Assembly: GCA_963850915.1 (NCBI GenBank)
Contig: CAWKND010000005.1
Coordinates: 868,001-932,000 of the forward strand
Source of the DNA: CAVTWH01 sp963850915
Lineage (GTDB): Bacteria; Actinomycetota; Actinomycetes; Mycobacteriales; Micromonosporaceae
Direction: 5' to 3'
Length of the DNA: 64,000 bases
The notes under the pieces are model-generated. The model was not told the origin of the DNA. It was given only the letters and a program-made list of their open reading frames with translations, and ran no database searches. Made by a program: the position numbers and the translations under genes. Numbering within the stretch: the stretch's first letter is position 1; every line of letters starts with the position of its first letter. Below are positions 16,717-25,879 of the stretch, in pieces.

Positions 16717-18366
16717 TCAGCGGCCGCGCTGGGCGCGGTACCGGGCGATCAGCGTGTTCGTTGACGAATCCTGGTCAAGCGGGGCAGAAGCGTTGGTGAG
16801 CAACGGCTCCAGCTGCTTGGCCATCACCTTGCCCAGCTCGACGCCCCACTGGTCGAACGAGTCGATGCCCCAGACCACGCCCTGGGTGAAGGTGATGTGC
16901 TCGTAGAGCGCGACCAGCTGACCGAGCGTGCCGGGAGTCAGCTTCGGGGCCAGGATCGAGGTGGTCGGGTGGTTGCCCGGCATCACCTTGTGCGGCGCCA
17001 CCTGCGGCGACACCCCTTCCTGCAGAACCTCGTCCTTGGTACGCCCGAAGGCCAGCGCGGCGGTCTGCGCGAAGAAGTTCGACATGAACAGGTCGTGCAT
17101 GGCGTCGGTGTCGTGGTTGGGCTGGGAGAAGCCGATGAAGTCCGCCGGGATCAGCTTGCGACCCTGGTGGATCAGTTGGTAGAAGGCGTGCTGGCCGTTG
17201 GTACCGGGCTCGCCCCAGAACACCTCGCCGGTCTGGTAGTCCACCGGGGTACCGTCGGCGCGTACCGACTTGCCGTTGGACTCCATCGTCAGCTGCTGCA
17301 GGTAGGCCGGGAACCGGTGCAGGTACTGCGAGTAGGGCAGCACCGCGTGCGTCTGCGCGCCGAGGAAATCGTTGTACCAGACGTTCAGCAGGCCGAGCAG
17401 CGCCGGTACGTTCGACTCCACCGCGGTGGTGCGGAAGTGCTCGTCGATGGTGTGGAAACCGGCCAGCATCTCGGCGAAGCGCTCCGGCCCGACCGCGAGG
17501 ATCAGCGACAGCCCGATCGCCGAGTCGAACGAGTACCGGCCACCCACCCAGTCCCAGAAGCCGAACATGTTGGCGGTGTCGATGCCGAAGTCGCCGACCC
17601 GCTTCTCGTTGGTGGAGACGGCCACGAAGTGCTTGGCAACCGCGTCGTCACCGGCCGCGTCGCCGAGGCCGGCGAGCAGCCAGTTGCGCGCCTCGGTGGC
17701 GTTGGTGAGCGTCTCCAGGGTGGAGAAGGTCTTCGACGCCACGATGAACAGCGTGCTCGCCGGGTCGAGGTCGTGCGTCTTGTCGTACAGGTCGGTCGGG
17801 TCGATGTTGGAGACGAACCGGCAGCGGATGTCGGTATCCAGGTAGGACTTCAGCGCCTCGTAGGCCATCACCGGGCCGAGGTCGGAGCCGCCGATGCCGA
17901 TGTTCACCACGGTACGGATCGGCTGCCCGGTGGCGCCCTTCCACTCCCCGGAGCGCACCCGCTCGGCGAACGCGTACATCCGGTCGAGTACCTCGTGCAC
18001 GTCGGCGACCACGTCCTGCCCGTCGACGACGAGCTTCGCGTCGCGGGGCAGCCGCAGGGCGGTGTGCAGAACGGCACGGTCCTCGCTGGTGTTGATGTGC
18101 TCACCGGCGAACATGGCGGCGATCCGGCCGGTCAGCCCCACCTCGTCGGCGAGCTGCCGGAGCAGCCCCAGTACCTCGTCGGTGACCAGGTTCTTGGCGT
18201 AGTCGACGTACAGGTCACCGGCGGTCGCCGTGTACCGGCTGCCGCGCTCGGCGTCGGCCGCGAACAGCTCGCGCAGGTGTGCCTCGCGTACCTTCGGCGC
18301 CAAGTCGGCCAGTGCCTGCCAGGCCGGCGTGGTTGTCGGGTCGATGGGTGCGGGTACCGGGGACAT
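16717..18366 (-). CDS. pgi: Glucose-6-phosphate isomerase
   Basis: 549-residue cytoplasmic enzyme interconverting glucose 6-phosphate and fructose 6-phosphate. Conserved segments include NIGIGGSDLGPVMAYEAL, the phosphate-binding SKTFSTLETLTNA, GGRYSFDSAIGLS, and the C-terminal QWGVELGKVMAKQ. Length matches the family. It starts two bases after the gnd stop, so the two genes are one operon linking glycolysis to the oxidative pentose phosphate pathway. The ATG at 18366 begins MSPVPAPIDPTTTPAW. Confidence 0.97.
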   Translation of the reverse strand: MSPVPAPIDPTTTPAWQALADLAPKVREAHLRELFAADAERGSRYTATAGDLYVDYAKNLVTDEVLGLLRQLADEVGLTGRIAAMFAGEHINTSEDRAVLHTALRLPRDAKLVVDGQDVVADVHEVLDRMYAFAERVRSGEWKGATGQPIRTVVNIGIGGSDLGPVMAYEALKSYLDTDIRCRFVSNIDPTDLYDKTHDLDPASTLFIVASKTFSTLETLTNATEARNWLLAGLGDAAGDDAVAKHFVAVSTNEKRVGDFGIDTANMFGFWDWVGGRYSFDSAIGLSLILAVGPERFAEMLAGFHTIDEHFRTTAVESNVPALLGLLNVWYNDFLGAQTHAVLPYSQYLHRFPAYLQQLTMESNGKSVRADGTPVDYQTGEVFWGEPGTNGQHAFYQLIHQGRKLIPADFIGFSQPNHDTDAMHDLFMSNFFAQTAALAFGRTKDEVLQEGVSPQVAPHKVMPGNHPTTSILAPKLTPGTLGQLVALYEHITFTQGVVWGIDSFDQWGVELGKVMAKQLEPLLTNASAPLDQDSSTNTLIARYRAQRGR

Positions 18367-18368
18367 GC

Positions 18369-19382
18369 TCAGCCCTTCTTCTCGATGTGGCCACCGAACT
18401 GCTGGCGCTGGGCGGACTGCACCTTGAACGCGTAGTCGGCCAGGCCCCGGGACAGGAACCGGGCGTAGAGCGCGTCGGTGAGCACCGGCGTCGGTACCCC
18501 CGCTTCGATGGCGGCGATCGAGGTCCACCGGCCCTCGCCGGAGTCGGAGACGCGGCCGGCGTAGTTCTCCAGGTGCGGGTCCTGGCGCAGGGCCAGGGCC
18601 GTGAGGTCGAGCAGCCAGGAGCCGATCACCGAACCGCGCCGCCACACCTCCGCGACATCGGGTACGTCGATGTCGTACTGGTAGTACTTCGGCTCGCGCA
18701 GCGGCGTGGTCTCCGCGTCGATCATCTCTTCGTTGCTGCCGACGTTGGCGCCGTGCAGGATGTTCAGGCCCTCGGCGTAGGCGGCCATGATGGCGTACTC
18801 GATGCCGTTGTGGATCATCTTGGTGAAGTGGCCGGCACCGTTCTTGCCGCAGTGCAGGTAGCCCTGCTCAGCGGTGGACGCCTCACCGGTCAGGCCCGGG
18901 GTCCGGTCGGCCGTACCGACGCCGGGGGCGAGCGTCTTGAAGATCGGGTCCAGCCGGGCCACGGCGTCGTCGTCCCCGCCGATCATCAGGCAGTAGCCGC
19001 GGTCCAGGCCGTAGACGCCGCCGGAGGTACCCACGTCGACGTAGTGCAGGCCCTGCGGGCGCAGCTCCTCGGCGAGGTCGATGTCGTCACGGTAGTAGGA
19101 GTTGCCGCCGTCGATGATGGTGTCGCCCTCGCTGAACAGCTTGGCCACCTTGCGTACCGTGTCCGGGGTGTACCCGGCCGGTACCATGATCCACGCGTTG
19201 CGCGGTGTGGTCAGCTTGGCCGCGAAGTCCTCTAGCGATGTGGCGCCGGTGGCCCCCTCGCCCTCGAGCGTCTTGACCGCGTCGGTCGAGACGTCGAAGA
19301 CCACCAGATCGTGCCCGTCCCGCATCAGGCGGCGCACCATGTTGGCGCCCATCCGGCCGAGGCCGATCATCCCGAGTTGCAT
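18369..19382 (-). CDS. gnd: 6-phosphogluconate dehydrogenase, decarboxylating (short form)
   Basis: 337-residue NAD(P)-dependent enzyme that converts 6-phosphogluconate to ribulose 5-phosphate and CO2. It begins MQLGMIGLGRMGANMVRRLM with the Rossmann motif, carries the substrate signature IIDGGNSYYRDD, and the catalytic region GKNGAGHFTKMIHNGIEY. At about 335 residues it belongs to the short GntZ/YqeC-like class, usually NAD-preferring, instead of the roughly 470-residue form. It is first in the gnd-pgi operon. The 339 bases upstream contain its probable promoter. Confidence 0.96.
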   Translation of the reverse strand: MQLGMIGLGRMGANMVRRLMRDGHDLVVFDVSTDAVKTLEGEGATGATSLEDFAAKLTTPRNAWIMVPAGYTPDTVRKVAKLFSEGDTIIDGGNSYYRDDIDLAEELRPQGLHYVDVGTSGGVYGLDRGYCLMIGGDDDAVARLDPIFKTLAPGVGTADRTPGLTGEASTAEQGYLHCGKNGAGHFTKMIHNGIEYAIMAAYAEGLNILHGANVGSNEEMIDAETTPLREPKYYQYDIDVPDVAEVWRRGSVIGSWLLDLTALALRQDPHLENYAGRVSDSGEGRWTSIAAIEAGVPTPVLTDALYARFLSRGLADYAFKVQSAQRQQFGGHIEKKG

Positions 19383-19629
19383 GTCCGCTCCCTGTACTCC
19401 CGCTCGTCACTCCGGCCCGGTCCCCGCAGGCCGCCCGTGGCGGCGTGCGCGATCGGCGTGCGGTCGCGGATGCGTGGAACCGGATCCCCCGCTCAGATCA
19501 TGCCCCATCGAGATGAGTGCCGTGCGGTGAGTAGGTGGCGGCTGAGTGACACCCCAAATCCCCGGGGGTACGCCCGCGCGACGCGCTGTCTAACGGACCC
19601 CTGCCGCGCTCGCGGCGGGTACCCCGAAG
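19383..19629. other. Intergenic leader of gnd, no gene seen
   Basis: Non-coding stretch between the gnd start and the hairpin at 19630. It presumably holds the gnd promoter. No clear promoter hexamers, repeats or riboswitch were recognised. Confidence 0.4.
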
Positions 19630-19687
19630 TGATGTTGGGGAACTGGCTGTCTCACGGTTCAAGATCACAGCCAGTTCCCCAACATCA
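19630..19687 (-). terminator. Perfect 21-bp inverted repeat after the PAC2 gene
   Basis: TGATGTTGGGGAACTGGCTG(T) at 19630-19650 is exactly mirrored at 19667-19687, with a 16-base loop. It begins 34 bases beyond the stop of the PAC2 gene on the minus strand, so a terminator is the simplest reading. The arms are less GC-rich than the surroundings (about 52%) and exactly matched, unlike the other terminators here, so a mobile hairpin or regulatory site is possible. Confidence 0.7.
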
Positions 19688-19721
19688 GCTATGGCTCACG
19701 CTCGGCGGATGGCGCGTCCGG

Positions 19722-20633
19722 TCAGCTTTCGGTCGTGCCGCGGCCGTGCTCGGCCAGGAAGCGCTCCAGCTCGGCACCCAGCTCCTCGGCGGTGGGCAGT
19801 GGCCCCGCCTCGGCGAGCAGGTTGGTGCCGGAGCGGCCGCGTACGAACGCGTCGTACTGCTGTTCCAGGCCGGCTACCAGCTCGGCGGCCTCCGGGTTGG
19901 CGGCCACCTGCCGGTCGATGTCGGCGCGTACCCGCTCGCCGGACTCGCGTAGCCCCTCGGTGGGCAGCAGCAGCCCGGTCGCCTTGGAGATCGAGGTGAG
20001 CAGCGTCTCGGCGGCCGGCGGGTACTCGGCCTGGGCCAGGTAGTGCGGTACATGCACGGCGAAGCCCATCGCGTCCAGGCCCTGCTGGCCGAGCCGGTAT
20101 TCGAGGAGGTTCGCCGCGCTCGCCGGTACCTGTACCCGCTGCAGCCACGGCTCGTACCCGGTGATCAGGTCGGTACGCGTCGCGTGTGCCGTGACACCGG
20201 CCGGTCGGGTGTGCGGTACCCCCATCGGGATGGCGGTGAGCCCGATGGCCAGGCGTACCCCCAGGTCTTTGATCAAAAGGGTGACCGCCGCGATGAACCG
20301 CTCCCACTGCAGGTCCGGCTCCGCCCCGTCGAGCAGCAGGAACGGTGTCTCCTGCTTGTCGCGCAGCAGGTGCAGGGTGATGCCCGGCTCGTCGTAGGAC
20401 TCCCAGTGGTCGCCGTTGAACTGCATCAGCGGGCGGCGGGAGCGGTAGTCAAGCAGCTGGTCCAGGTCGAAGCGGGCGATCGGCTCGGCCTCGAGGGTTT
20501 CGAGCAGATGCTCGCGGGCCAGCCGGGTGGCGTTGCCGGCGTCCACGAATCCGGTCAGCGCCTCGATCAGCACCGGCTTGGCAAGATCGTCCACCTCGCC
20601 GGTGACTTCAAACAGCTGGCGCGGATCGAGCAC
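19722..20633 (-). CDS. PAC2-family protein (proteasome assembly chaperone-like)
   Basis: 303-residue soluble protein of the PAC2 fold family. Recognisable features are the opening LFEVTGEVDDLAKPVLIEAL, TGFVDAGNATRLAREHLL, and LLDYRSRRPLMQFNGDHWE. Actinobacterial members are widespread next to unrelated genes; an assembly or chaperone role is assumed by homology with the eukaryotic proteasome chaperone, without direct proof. GTG at 20633 has AGGAGAGG upstream. The unusual perfect hairpin at 19630-19687 follows the gene. Confidence 0.88.
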   Translation of the reverse strand: MLDPRQLFEVTGEVDDLAKPVLIEALTGFVDAGNATRLAREHLLETLEAEPIARFDLDQLLDYRSRRPLMQFNGDHWESYDEPGITLHLLRDKQETPFLLLDGAEPDLQWERFIAAVTLLIKDLGVRLAIGLTAIPMGVPHTRPAGVTAHATRTDLITGYEPWLQRVQVPASAANLLEYRLGQQGLDAMGFAVHVPHYLAQAEYPPAAETLLTSISKATGLLLPTEGLRESGERVRADIDRQVAANPEAAELVAGLEQQYDAFVRGRSGTNLLAEAGPLPTAEELGAELERFLAEHGRGTTES

Positions 20634-20764
20634 GTCGGCCTCTCCTGTCGTCCGATCTTGCCCGGATGTCGTCGCCCGGGTGTCAGCTCCCGGCCGCGGG
20701 GCCGGTACCTGCGGTCAACGTTAACTGGAACGCTTCGATTCCCCGGGCCCGGGCCGCCTGTTTC

Positions 20765-21475
20765 TCAGCCGTGTGCGTGCGGCGTGGCCTGGTCGGCAGT
20801 GACCGGCTCGGTGGCCTGCCCGGTGGCCGGGGGAGCCGCGGCGGGCGGGACGGCGACGGTGGGGAAGAGCGCGACCAGGCCGTCGACCATCGCGCTGAGC
20901 GCCAGTTCGAAGGCGCCCACGTCGACCCGGTCGCGGTGCTCGGGCAGCCGGTAGGCGTCCCGCAGGTTGGGGTAGCGCTCCTGGTAGACGGCCGGGTCGG
21001 CGACGAAGCCACCGGCGAACGAGCCGACCGCCGAGCCGATCACCAGGTACCGCAGCGCCGCGCCGATCCGGGTGGCGTACCCGGGCGGCCAGCCCGCGCG
21101 TACCAGGGCGCCGTAGACAGCGTCCGCGGCCCGTAGCGCGGACGGGCGCAGCGCCGGCCCGGTGGCCAGCAGGGGTACCACGTTGGGGTGTGCGGCGATG
21201 GCTGCCCGGTGCTCCCGGGCCCAGCCGACCAGCGCCACCGGCCACGGCTCCCGGCTGAAGATGGTCAGGTCGACGTGGGCGGTCACGTCGTCGGCCACCG
21301 CCTCCAGGATCGCGTCCTTGGTACCGAAGTGGTTGTAGAGCGAGGGCGCCCGGACACCGAGTTCGTCGGCGAGTCGCCGGGTGGAGAGCGCGGCCAGCCC
21401 CTCGGCGTCCAGTACGGCGACGGCGACGGCGACGATCCGGTCCCGGGTAAGTAGCGCCTGACGGGGGCGGGGCAC
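20765..21475 (-). CDS. TetR-family transcriptional regulator
   Basis: 236-residue repressor. The helix-turn-helix reads LSTRRLADELGVRAPSLYNHF after RDRIVAVAVAVLDAEGLAAL. The C-terminal half is a tetracyclin-repressor-like ligand domain with a Pro/Ala-rich end. It is divergent from the class IV aminotransferase gene, and a TetR-type palindrome (21551-21571) lies between them, so autoregulation and control of the neighbour are likely. Inducer unknown. Confidence 0.87.
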   Translation of the reverse strand: MPRPRQALLTRDRIVAVAVAVLDAEGLAALSTRRLADELGVRAPSLYNHFGTKDAILEAVADDVTAHVDLTIFSREPWPVALVGWAREHRAAIAAHPNVVPLLATGPALRPSALRAADAVYGALVRAGWPPGYATRIGAALRYLVIGSAVGSFAGGFVADPAVYQERYPNLRDAYRLPEHRDRVDVGAFELALSAMVDGLVALFPTVAVPPAAAPPATGQATEPVTADQATPHAHG

Positions 21476-21550
21476 GCCGGTCGCCTCCTTGCTCGGGTGG
21501 CTCTACCTGCACGCCGACCACGGTGGCCAGCGGAATGATCAGCCTAGCAA

Positions 21551-21571
21551 CAAACTAACGCCGCTAGTTTG
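21551..21571. promoter_or_regulatory. Probable TetR operator
   Basis: CAAACTA and TAGTTTG form a 7-bp inverted repeat separated by seven bases, flanked by further CTAG elements at 21544 and 21564. It lies in the gap between the divergent TetR and aminotransferase genes and is clearly AT-richer than its surroundings, as expected of an operator. Confidence 0.65.
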
Positions 21572-21646
21572 GTGCGTCGGCACCGGGTGCGGTCCGCTCC
21601 GGCGCGCGCCCGGGCGCGGTCCGCTCCGGCGTGCGACCATGCGCAC

Positions 21647-22456
21647 ATGATCGAGCTGGACGGGCGCACCCCTACGGTGGCGGAGCTGGCCGCGGTGGCG
21701 CTGGACGGGTACGGCTGCTACACCACCATGCTCGTACTGGACGGGCGGGTACGTGGCCTGCCGCTGCACCTGCACCGGCTGGCCGGCGACGCCCGGCAGC
21801 TCTTCGACGTCGAACTGGACACCGAGCGGGTACGCGAGCTGGCTGCCCGGGTCGGCAACGGCCCCGTGGTGGTCCGGGTCAGCGTGGTCGACCCGGGACT
21901 GGACCGGGCCCGGCCGGCGAACACGCCGGGTACCCGGCCCGGTACCGGCCAGCCGGCGCTGCTGGTGACCACCCGTCCGGCCCCGACCGGTGAGCCGAGC
22001 CCGGTCCGGCTGCGCACCGTCCGGTACGCCCGCGACCTGGCGCCGGTCAAGCACGCCAGCATGCTGGGGGCGCTGCACCAGCGGGCGCTGGCCCAGCGCG
22101 CCGGCGCCGACGACGCGCTGCTGGTGGATGCCGCCGGTCGGGTGGCCGAGGCGGTGACCGCCAACCTCGGGCTGCTGGTCGGCCGCCAGCTGGTGTTCCC
22201 GGTCGCCGACAGCCTGCCCGGTGTCACCGAGGCGCTGCTGCGCCAGGTGGCGGGCAGTGCCGGACTCTCCACTGTGGAGACTGAGGTGCCACTGGCGGCG
22301 CTGGCCGGGTACCCGGCCGCGATCGTGTGCAACGCCGTCGTCGGGGTACGCCCGGTGGCCAGCATCGACGGGCGTGCACTGGCCGTGGACGAGCCGGCGG
22401 TACGGGCGCTGCGGGCCGCGTACGAGGCGCTGCCGGGTGACGTACTGGCCCCGTGA
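21647..22456 (+). CDS. Class IV aminotransferase (PLP-dependent)
   Basis: 269-residue fold-type IV PLP enzyme related to branched-chain aminotransferase and aminodeoxychorismate lyase. It begins MIELDGRTPTVAELAAVALD, has GCYTTMLVLDGRVRGLPLHL, the probable PLP-lysine in LAPVKHASMLGALHQRAL, and EAVTANLGLLVGRQLVFP. Length fits the pabC/DAAT group more closely than IlvE. Whether it acts in folate, D-amino acid or other metabolism cannot be decided. Start chosen at the ATG where the similarity begins; upstream is the TetR operator. Confidence 0.85.
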   Translation: MIELDGRTPTVAELAAVALDGYGCYTTMLVLDGRVRGLPLHLHRLAGDARQLFDVELDTERVRELAARVGNGPVVVRVSVVDPGLDRARPANTPGTRPGTGQPALLVTTRPAPTGEPSPVRLRTVRYARDLAPVKHASMLGALHQRALAQRAGADDALLVDAAGRVAEAVTANLGLLVGRQLVFPVADSLPGVTEALLRQVAGSAGLSTVETEVPLAALAGYPAAIVCNAVVGVRPVASIDGRALAVDEPAVRALRAAYEALPGDVLAP

Positions 22457-22588
22457 GCGCGGGCCGGATGCACGGGTTGTGACGACTTGGCACCGGGAAC
22501 TGTTGCTTTATCCATCGGCGCCTCGCTATGGTGCCTCTGGCCTCAGCAATGTGACGACTCACGGTGACGAAGGCGGTGCCGGAAGCAC

Positions 22589-24493
22589 ATGGTCGATGTC
22601 ACCCCCCGGCGCGGCCAGCGGGACAGCTGGAGTTCCCACCTGGACCCGGACCAGCGCCTGGACCCGGACGAGCGACCCGCCGCCGAGGCGCAGGTCGACC
22701 CGGACGACCGCGCCGGCAACCGTCCCCCGGCGCGTCAGGGCGGGACAAGTGTCAGCGCCGCTGCCGAGCGCCGGCAGCGGGCCGAGGACACCGCGATCCG
22801 CGCCGCCCGCCCGGCCGCCCACTGGCTGCTGCGCAACCGGCGGCAGGTACTCACCACGATCGGGCTGGGCACGGTGGTGGCCGGCGGGGTCGGCGGTACC
22901 GTGGCGCTCTTCGCCCAGGGCGACCCGCTGCAGGCGGTGGCGGACAACCGCCCCGGCGCCGGGCCGGCCTACCTCGACCGCGACTCCAGCTACGTCGGCC
23001 AGGCGGCCGGCGACGACCTCGGCGTACGCGGCGTGGCCAACTCGCCGGCCGAGGCCGCGACGCAGGCGCTCGCCGCCACCCCGATCTACCCCTCGCCGCT
23101 GACCCGCGACCCGCAGGCGCACCTGTTGCGGCGGGCCACTTTCGGCCCGACCCCCGGTGACGCCGACAACCTGGCCAAGATGGGCATCAACGCCTGGATC
23201 GACCAGCAGCTCAACCCGACCTCGATCGCCGACCCGGTGGCCGACGGGGTACTCGGCGCCTACCCGACCATCGGCATGAACATCGGGCAGGTCCGCAAGA
23301 CCGTGCAGAACGGTGCCTTCGACGCGATGGTGGCGCTGGCCCAGGCGACACTGGCGCGGCAGATCTGGAGCAGCCGGCAGCTGTTCGAGGTGATGGTCGA
23401 CTTCTGGAACAACCTGCTGCACATCACCAACCCGCTGGACACGGTCTGGGACAGTCGCAGCCCGTACGACACCGAAGTGATCCGGGCCAACACGTTCGGC
23501 AAGTTCAGCACCATGCTGCTGGCCGCCGCCCGGCACCCGGCGATGCTGCGCTACCTGAACAACGACCAGTCGGACAAGCGCTCGGTCAACGAGAACTACG
23601 GCCGGGAACTGCTGGAGCTGCACTCGGTCGGGGTCGACGGCGGCTACACCGAGACGGATGTACGCAACAGCGCCTACATCCTGACCGGGCGCACCATCGA
23701 CAACAACGGGATGTTCAGCTACCAGAAGGGCAAGCACAAGACCGGGGCGGTGAAGGTACTCGACTTCAGCGACCCGAACACCTCGTCGGCCAACGGTCTG
23801 GCGATGGGCGACGCCTACGTCAACTACCTGGCAACGCACCCGTCGACCGCCAACTACGTGGCGCACAAGCTGGCCGTGCGGTTCGTCTCGGACACGCCGC
23901 CCAAGTCGCTGACCGACCGGCTGGCCAAGGCATACCTGGACAACGGTACGGCCATCGTGCCGGTGCTGCGGACGCTGTTCAACTCGCTGGAGTTCTGGAT
24001 CGCCACCGGGCTGAAGACCCGGCGGCCACTGGAGAACTACGCGGCCAGCGCCCGTACCCTCGGCGTGCAGCCCGGCTCGGACACCAAGACCGCGCTGGAC
24101 AGCCTGATCTTCCGGCTCACCCAGATCGGCCAGGCGCCGATGAACTGGGCGCAGCCCAACGGTTTCCCGGACGTGGCGGTCGCCTGGAGTTCGGCGCAGG
24201 GCATGCTCGGGCTGTGGAACAGCCACCGCTCCTGGGCGCAGGCGCAGACCAAGGGGCTCAGCTACGCCAAGCTGGAGACGCTGGTGCCGGCGATCCCACC
24301 GACCGTGGGCGGCTACCTCGACGCGCTCGCCGTCCGCCTGGTCGGGCAGCCGATGCGCAGCCAGGACAAGGCGACCCTGCTGCAGTTCCTCGGGCTCGCC
24401 GAAAACGCCGCCGTACCCAGCGCCAACCTGGGCAACAAGCTGCAGTACGTCGTACCGCTGATACTCGACTCCGTCTACCACGCGCTCCGGTGA
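22589..24493 (+). CDS. DUF1800 protein, exported
   Basis: 634-residue DUF1800 protein. A charged N-terminal 90 residues leads to RNRRQVLTTIGLG and a hydrophobic stretch, compatible with a membrane anchor or Tat-like signal. The DUF1800 body starts at HLLRRATFGPTPGDADNLAK and carries DFWNNLLHI, ENYGRELLELHSVGVDGGYTE (shown in part) and RPLENYAASARTLGV. Function is unknown; the family is almost always paired with a DUF1501 gene, as here, with a four-base GTGA overlap. The pair likely acts on a common substrate outside the membrane. Confidence 0.92.
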   Translation: MVDVTPRRGQRDSWSSHLDPDQRLDPDERPAAEAQVDPDDRAGNRPPARQGGTSVSAAAERRQRAEDTAIRAARPAAHWLLRNRRQVLTTIGLGTVVAGGVGGTVALFAQGDPLQAVADNRPGAGPAYLDRDSSYVGQAAGDDLGVRGVANSPAEAATQALAATPIYPSPLTRDPQAHLLRRATFGPTPGDADNLAKMGINAWIDQQLNPTSIADPVADGVLGAYPTIGMNIGQVRKTVQNGAFDAMVALAQATLARQIWSSRQLFEVMVDFWNNLLHITNPLDTVWDSRSPYDTEVIRANTFGKFSTMLLAAARHPAMLRYLNNDQSDKRSVNENYGRELLELHSVGVDGGYTETDVRNSAYILTGRTIDNNGMFSYQKGKHKTGAVKVLDFSDPNTSSANGLAMGDAYVNYLATHPSTANYVAHKLAVRFVSDTPPKSLTDRLAKAYLDNGTAIVPVLRTLFNSLEFWIATGLKTRRPLENYAASARTLGVQPGSDTKTALDSLIFRLTQIGQAPMNWAQPNGFPDVAVAWSSAQGMLGLWNSHRSWAQAQTKGLSYAKLETLVPAIPPTVGGYLDALAVRLVGQPMRSQDKATLLQFLGLAENAAVPSANLGNKLQYVVPLILDSVYHALR

Positions 24494-25854
24494 GGCCAGT
24501 GGATCCCGACACACGCCCCGACGACGGGCCACCGAACCCACGTACCGGCGCGGAACTCGACCGCTTCGGCCCCAACCGGCCGGAGGCCGCGCTGCGGGTA
24601 CACGCCGAGCGGGTGACCGCCGAACTGACCGCGCAGCAGCGGCAGTGGGACCGCGGGTTCACCCGGCGCCGAACCCTCTTCGGGGTGGCCAGCGCCGGCA
24701 TCGCGGCACTCGGCGCCCAACTGGTCACCACCAGAGTCGCCTTCGCCGACCCGGCCACCACCAACCGCACCCTCGTCGTGGTCTTCCTGCGCGGCGGGAT
24801 GGACGGGCTGTCCGTGGTGCAGCCGAGCAACGACGCCAACCTGAAAGCCATGCGCCCCGGGCTCACCATCGCCGCGGACGCGCTGCTGCCGGCCGGGCGC
24901 GGCTTCGGACTCAACCCGGCGCTGGCGCCGCTCCAGCCCTACTGGAAGGCCGGCACCATGGCGGCCGTACACGCGGTGGCGACCCCCGATGCCAGTCGTA
25001 GCCACTTCCAGGCACAGGACTGCATCGAGCGGGGCGCCGCCGATGTCGCGGTGAGCACCGGCTGGCTGGACCGGGTACTGGTCGGCATGGGTCCCGGTAC
25101 CACCTTCCGCGCGGTGTCCGAGGGCAGTTCGCTGCCCCGGTCGCTGGTGGGTGGCGAGCCGGCGATCGTGCTGCAGGGGGTACAGAACTTCACCCTGCAG
25201 GGCAGTGGCTCGATCCGGGACAAGAGCATCGCCGCGCTGCAGGCGCTCTACACCGGACTCGACCACCCGCTCGCCGGGCAGGCGCAGGAGACCATCACCG
25301 CGATGGCGGCGGCGAAGAAGGTCGGCACCGGCGGGGTCAGCGCCCAGTATCCGGGCGGTGGCTTCGGTGACGGGCTCAAAGACATCGCCCGGCTGATCAA
25401 AGCCAAGGTGGGGCTGCGGGTGGCCGTGCTCGACGTGGGCGGCTGGGACATGCACACCAACCTCGGCAACGTCGACGCGGGCGCGATGAAGGACAACCTG
25501 ACCGGGCTGTCGACCGCGCTGGCCGCCTTCATCAAGGACCTCGGGGCGGCGTACGCCGACACCAACGTCGTCACGATGACCGAGTTCGGTCGGCGCGTCG
25601 AGCAGAACGGCAACGCCGGCGTCGACCACGGGCACGGCGGCGTGATGCTGCTGTTGGGCGGCGGGCTGAAGGGCGGCCAGGTGCACGGCAAGTGGCCGGG
25701 GCTGGCGCCGGCGGCACTCGACCACGGCGATGTGGCCGGTGCCAACGACTACCGGGACGTACTGGGTGACCTGTTGAGCAAGCGCTTCGGCGTGACCAAC
25801 CTGGCGCCGGTCTTCCCCGGCTACACCTACAAGCCGATGGGCGTCGTCACCTGA
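24490..25854 (+). CDS. DUF1501 protein, Tat-exported (sulfatase/phosphatase-like fold)
   Basis: 454-residue protein with a twin-arginine signal FTRRRTLFGVASAGIAALGA and cleavage near VAFADPA. The mature part shows VVVFLRGGMDGLSVVQPSND, DASRSHFQAQDCIERG, VLDVGGWDMHTNLG and VTMTEFGRRVEQNGNAGVDH, the conserved DUF1501 motifs that resemble metal-site motifs of alkaline-phosphatase-fold enzymes. The GTG at 24490 overlaps the DUF1800 stop; another GTG at 24499 is possible. Exact activity unknown. Confidence 0.92.
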   Translation: MRPVDPDTRPDDGPPNPRTGAELDRFGPNRPEAALRVHAERVTAELTAQQRQWDRGFTRRRTLFGVASAGIAALGAQLVTTRVAFADPATTNRTLVVVFLRGGMDGLSVVQPSNDANLKAMRPGLTIAADALLPAGRGFGLNPALAPLQPYWKAGTMAAVHAVATPDASRSHFQAQDCIERGAADVAVSTGWLDRVLVGMGPGTTFRAVSEGSSLPRSLVGGEPAIVLQGVQNFTLQGSGSIRDKSIAALQALYTGLDHPLAGQAQETITAMAAAKKVGTGGVSAQYPGGGFGDGLKDIARLIKAKVGLRVAVLDVGGWDMHTNLGNVDAGAMKDNLTGLSTALAAFIKDLGAAYADTNVVTMTEFGRRVEQNGNAGVDHGHGGVMLLLGGGLKGGQVHGKWPGLAPAALDHGDVAGANDYRDVLGDLLSKRFGVTNLAPVFPGYTYKPMGVVT

Positions 25855-25879
25855 GTCTGCCGCCCCCCGCCGGGTCGGC

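Noticed and set aside
16897..18435. 512-codon open frame antisense to pgi
   Set aside because: pgi has complete catalytic motifs on the opposite strand; the antisense frame has none.
22559..24541. 660-codon open frame antisense to the DUF1800 gene
   Set aside because: Low-complexity Arg/Gly/Val translation; the DUF1800 and DUF1501 genes explain the region fully.
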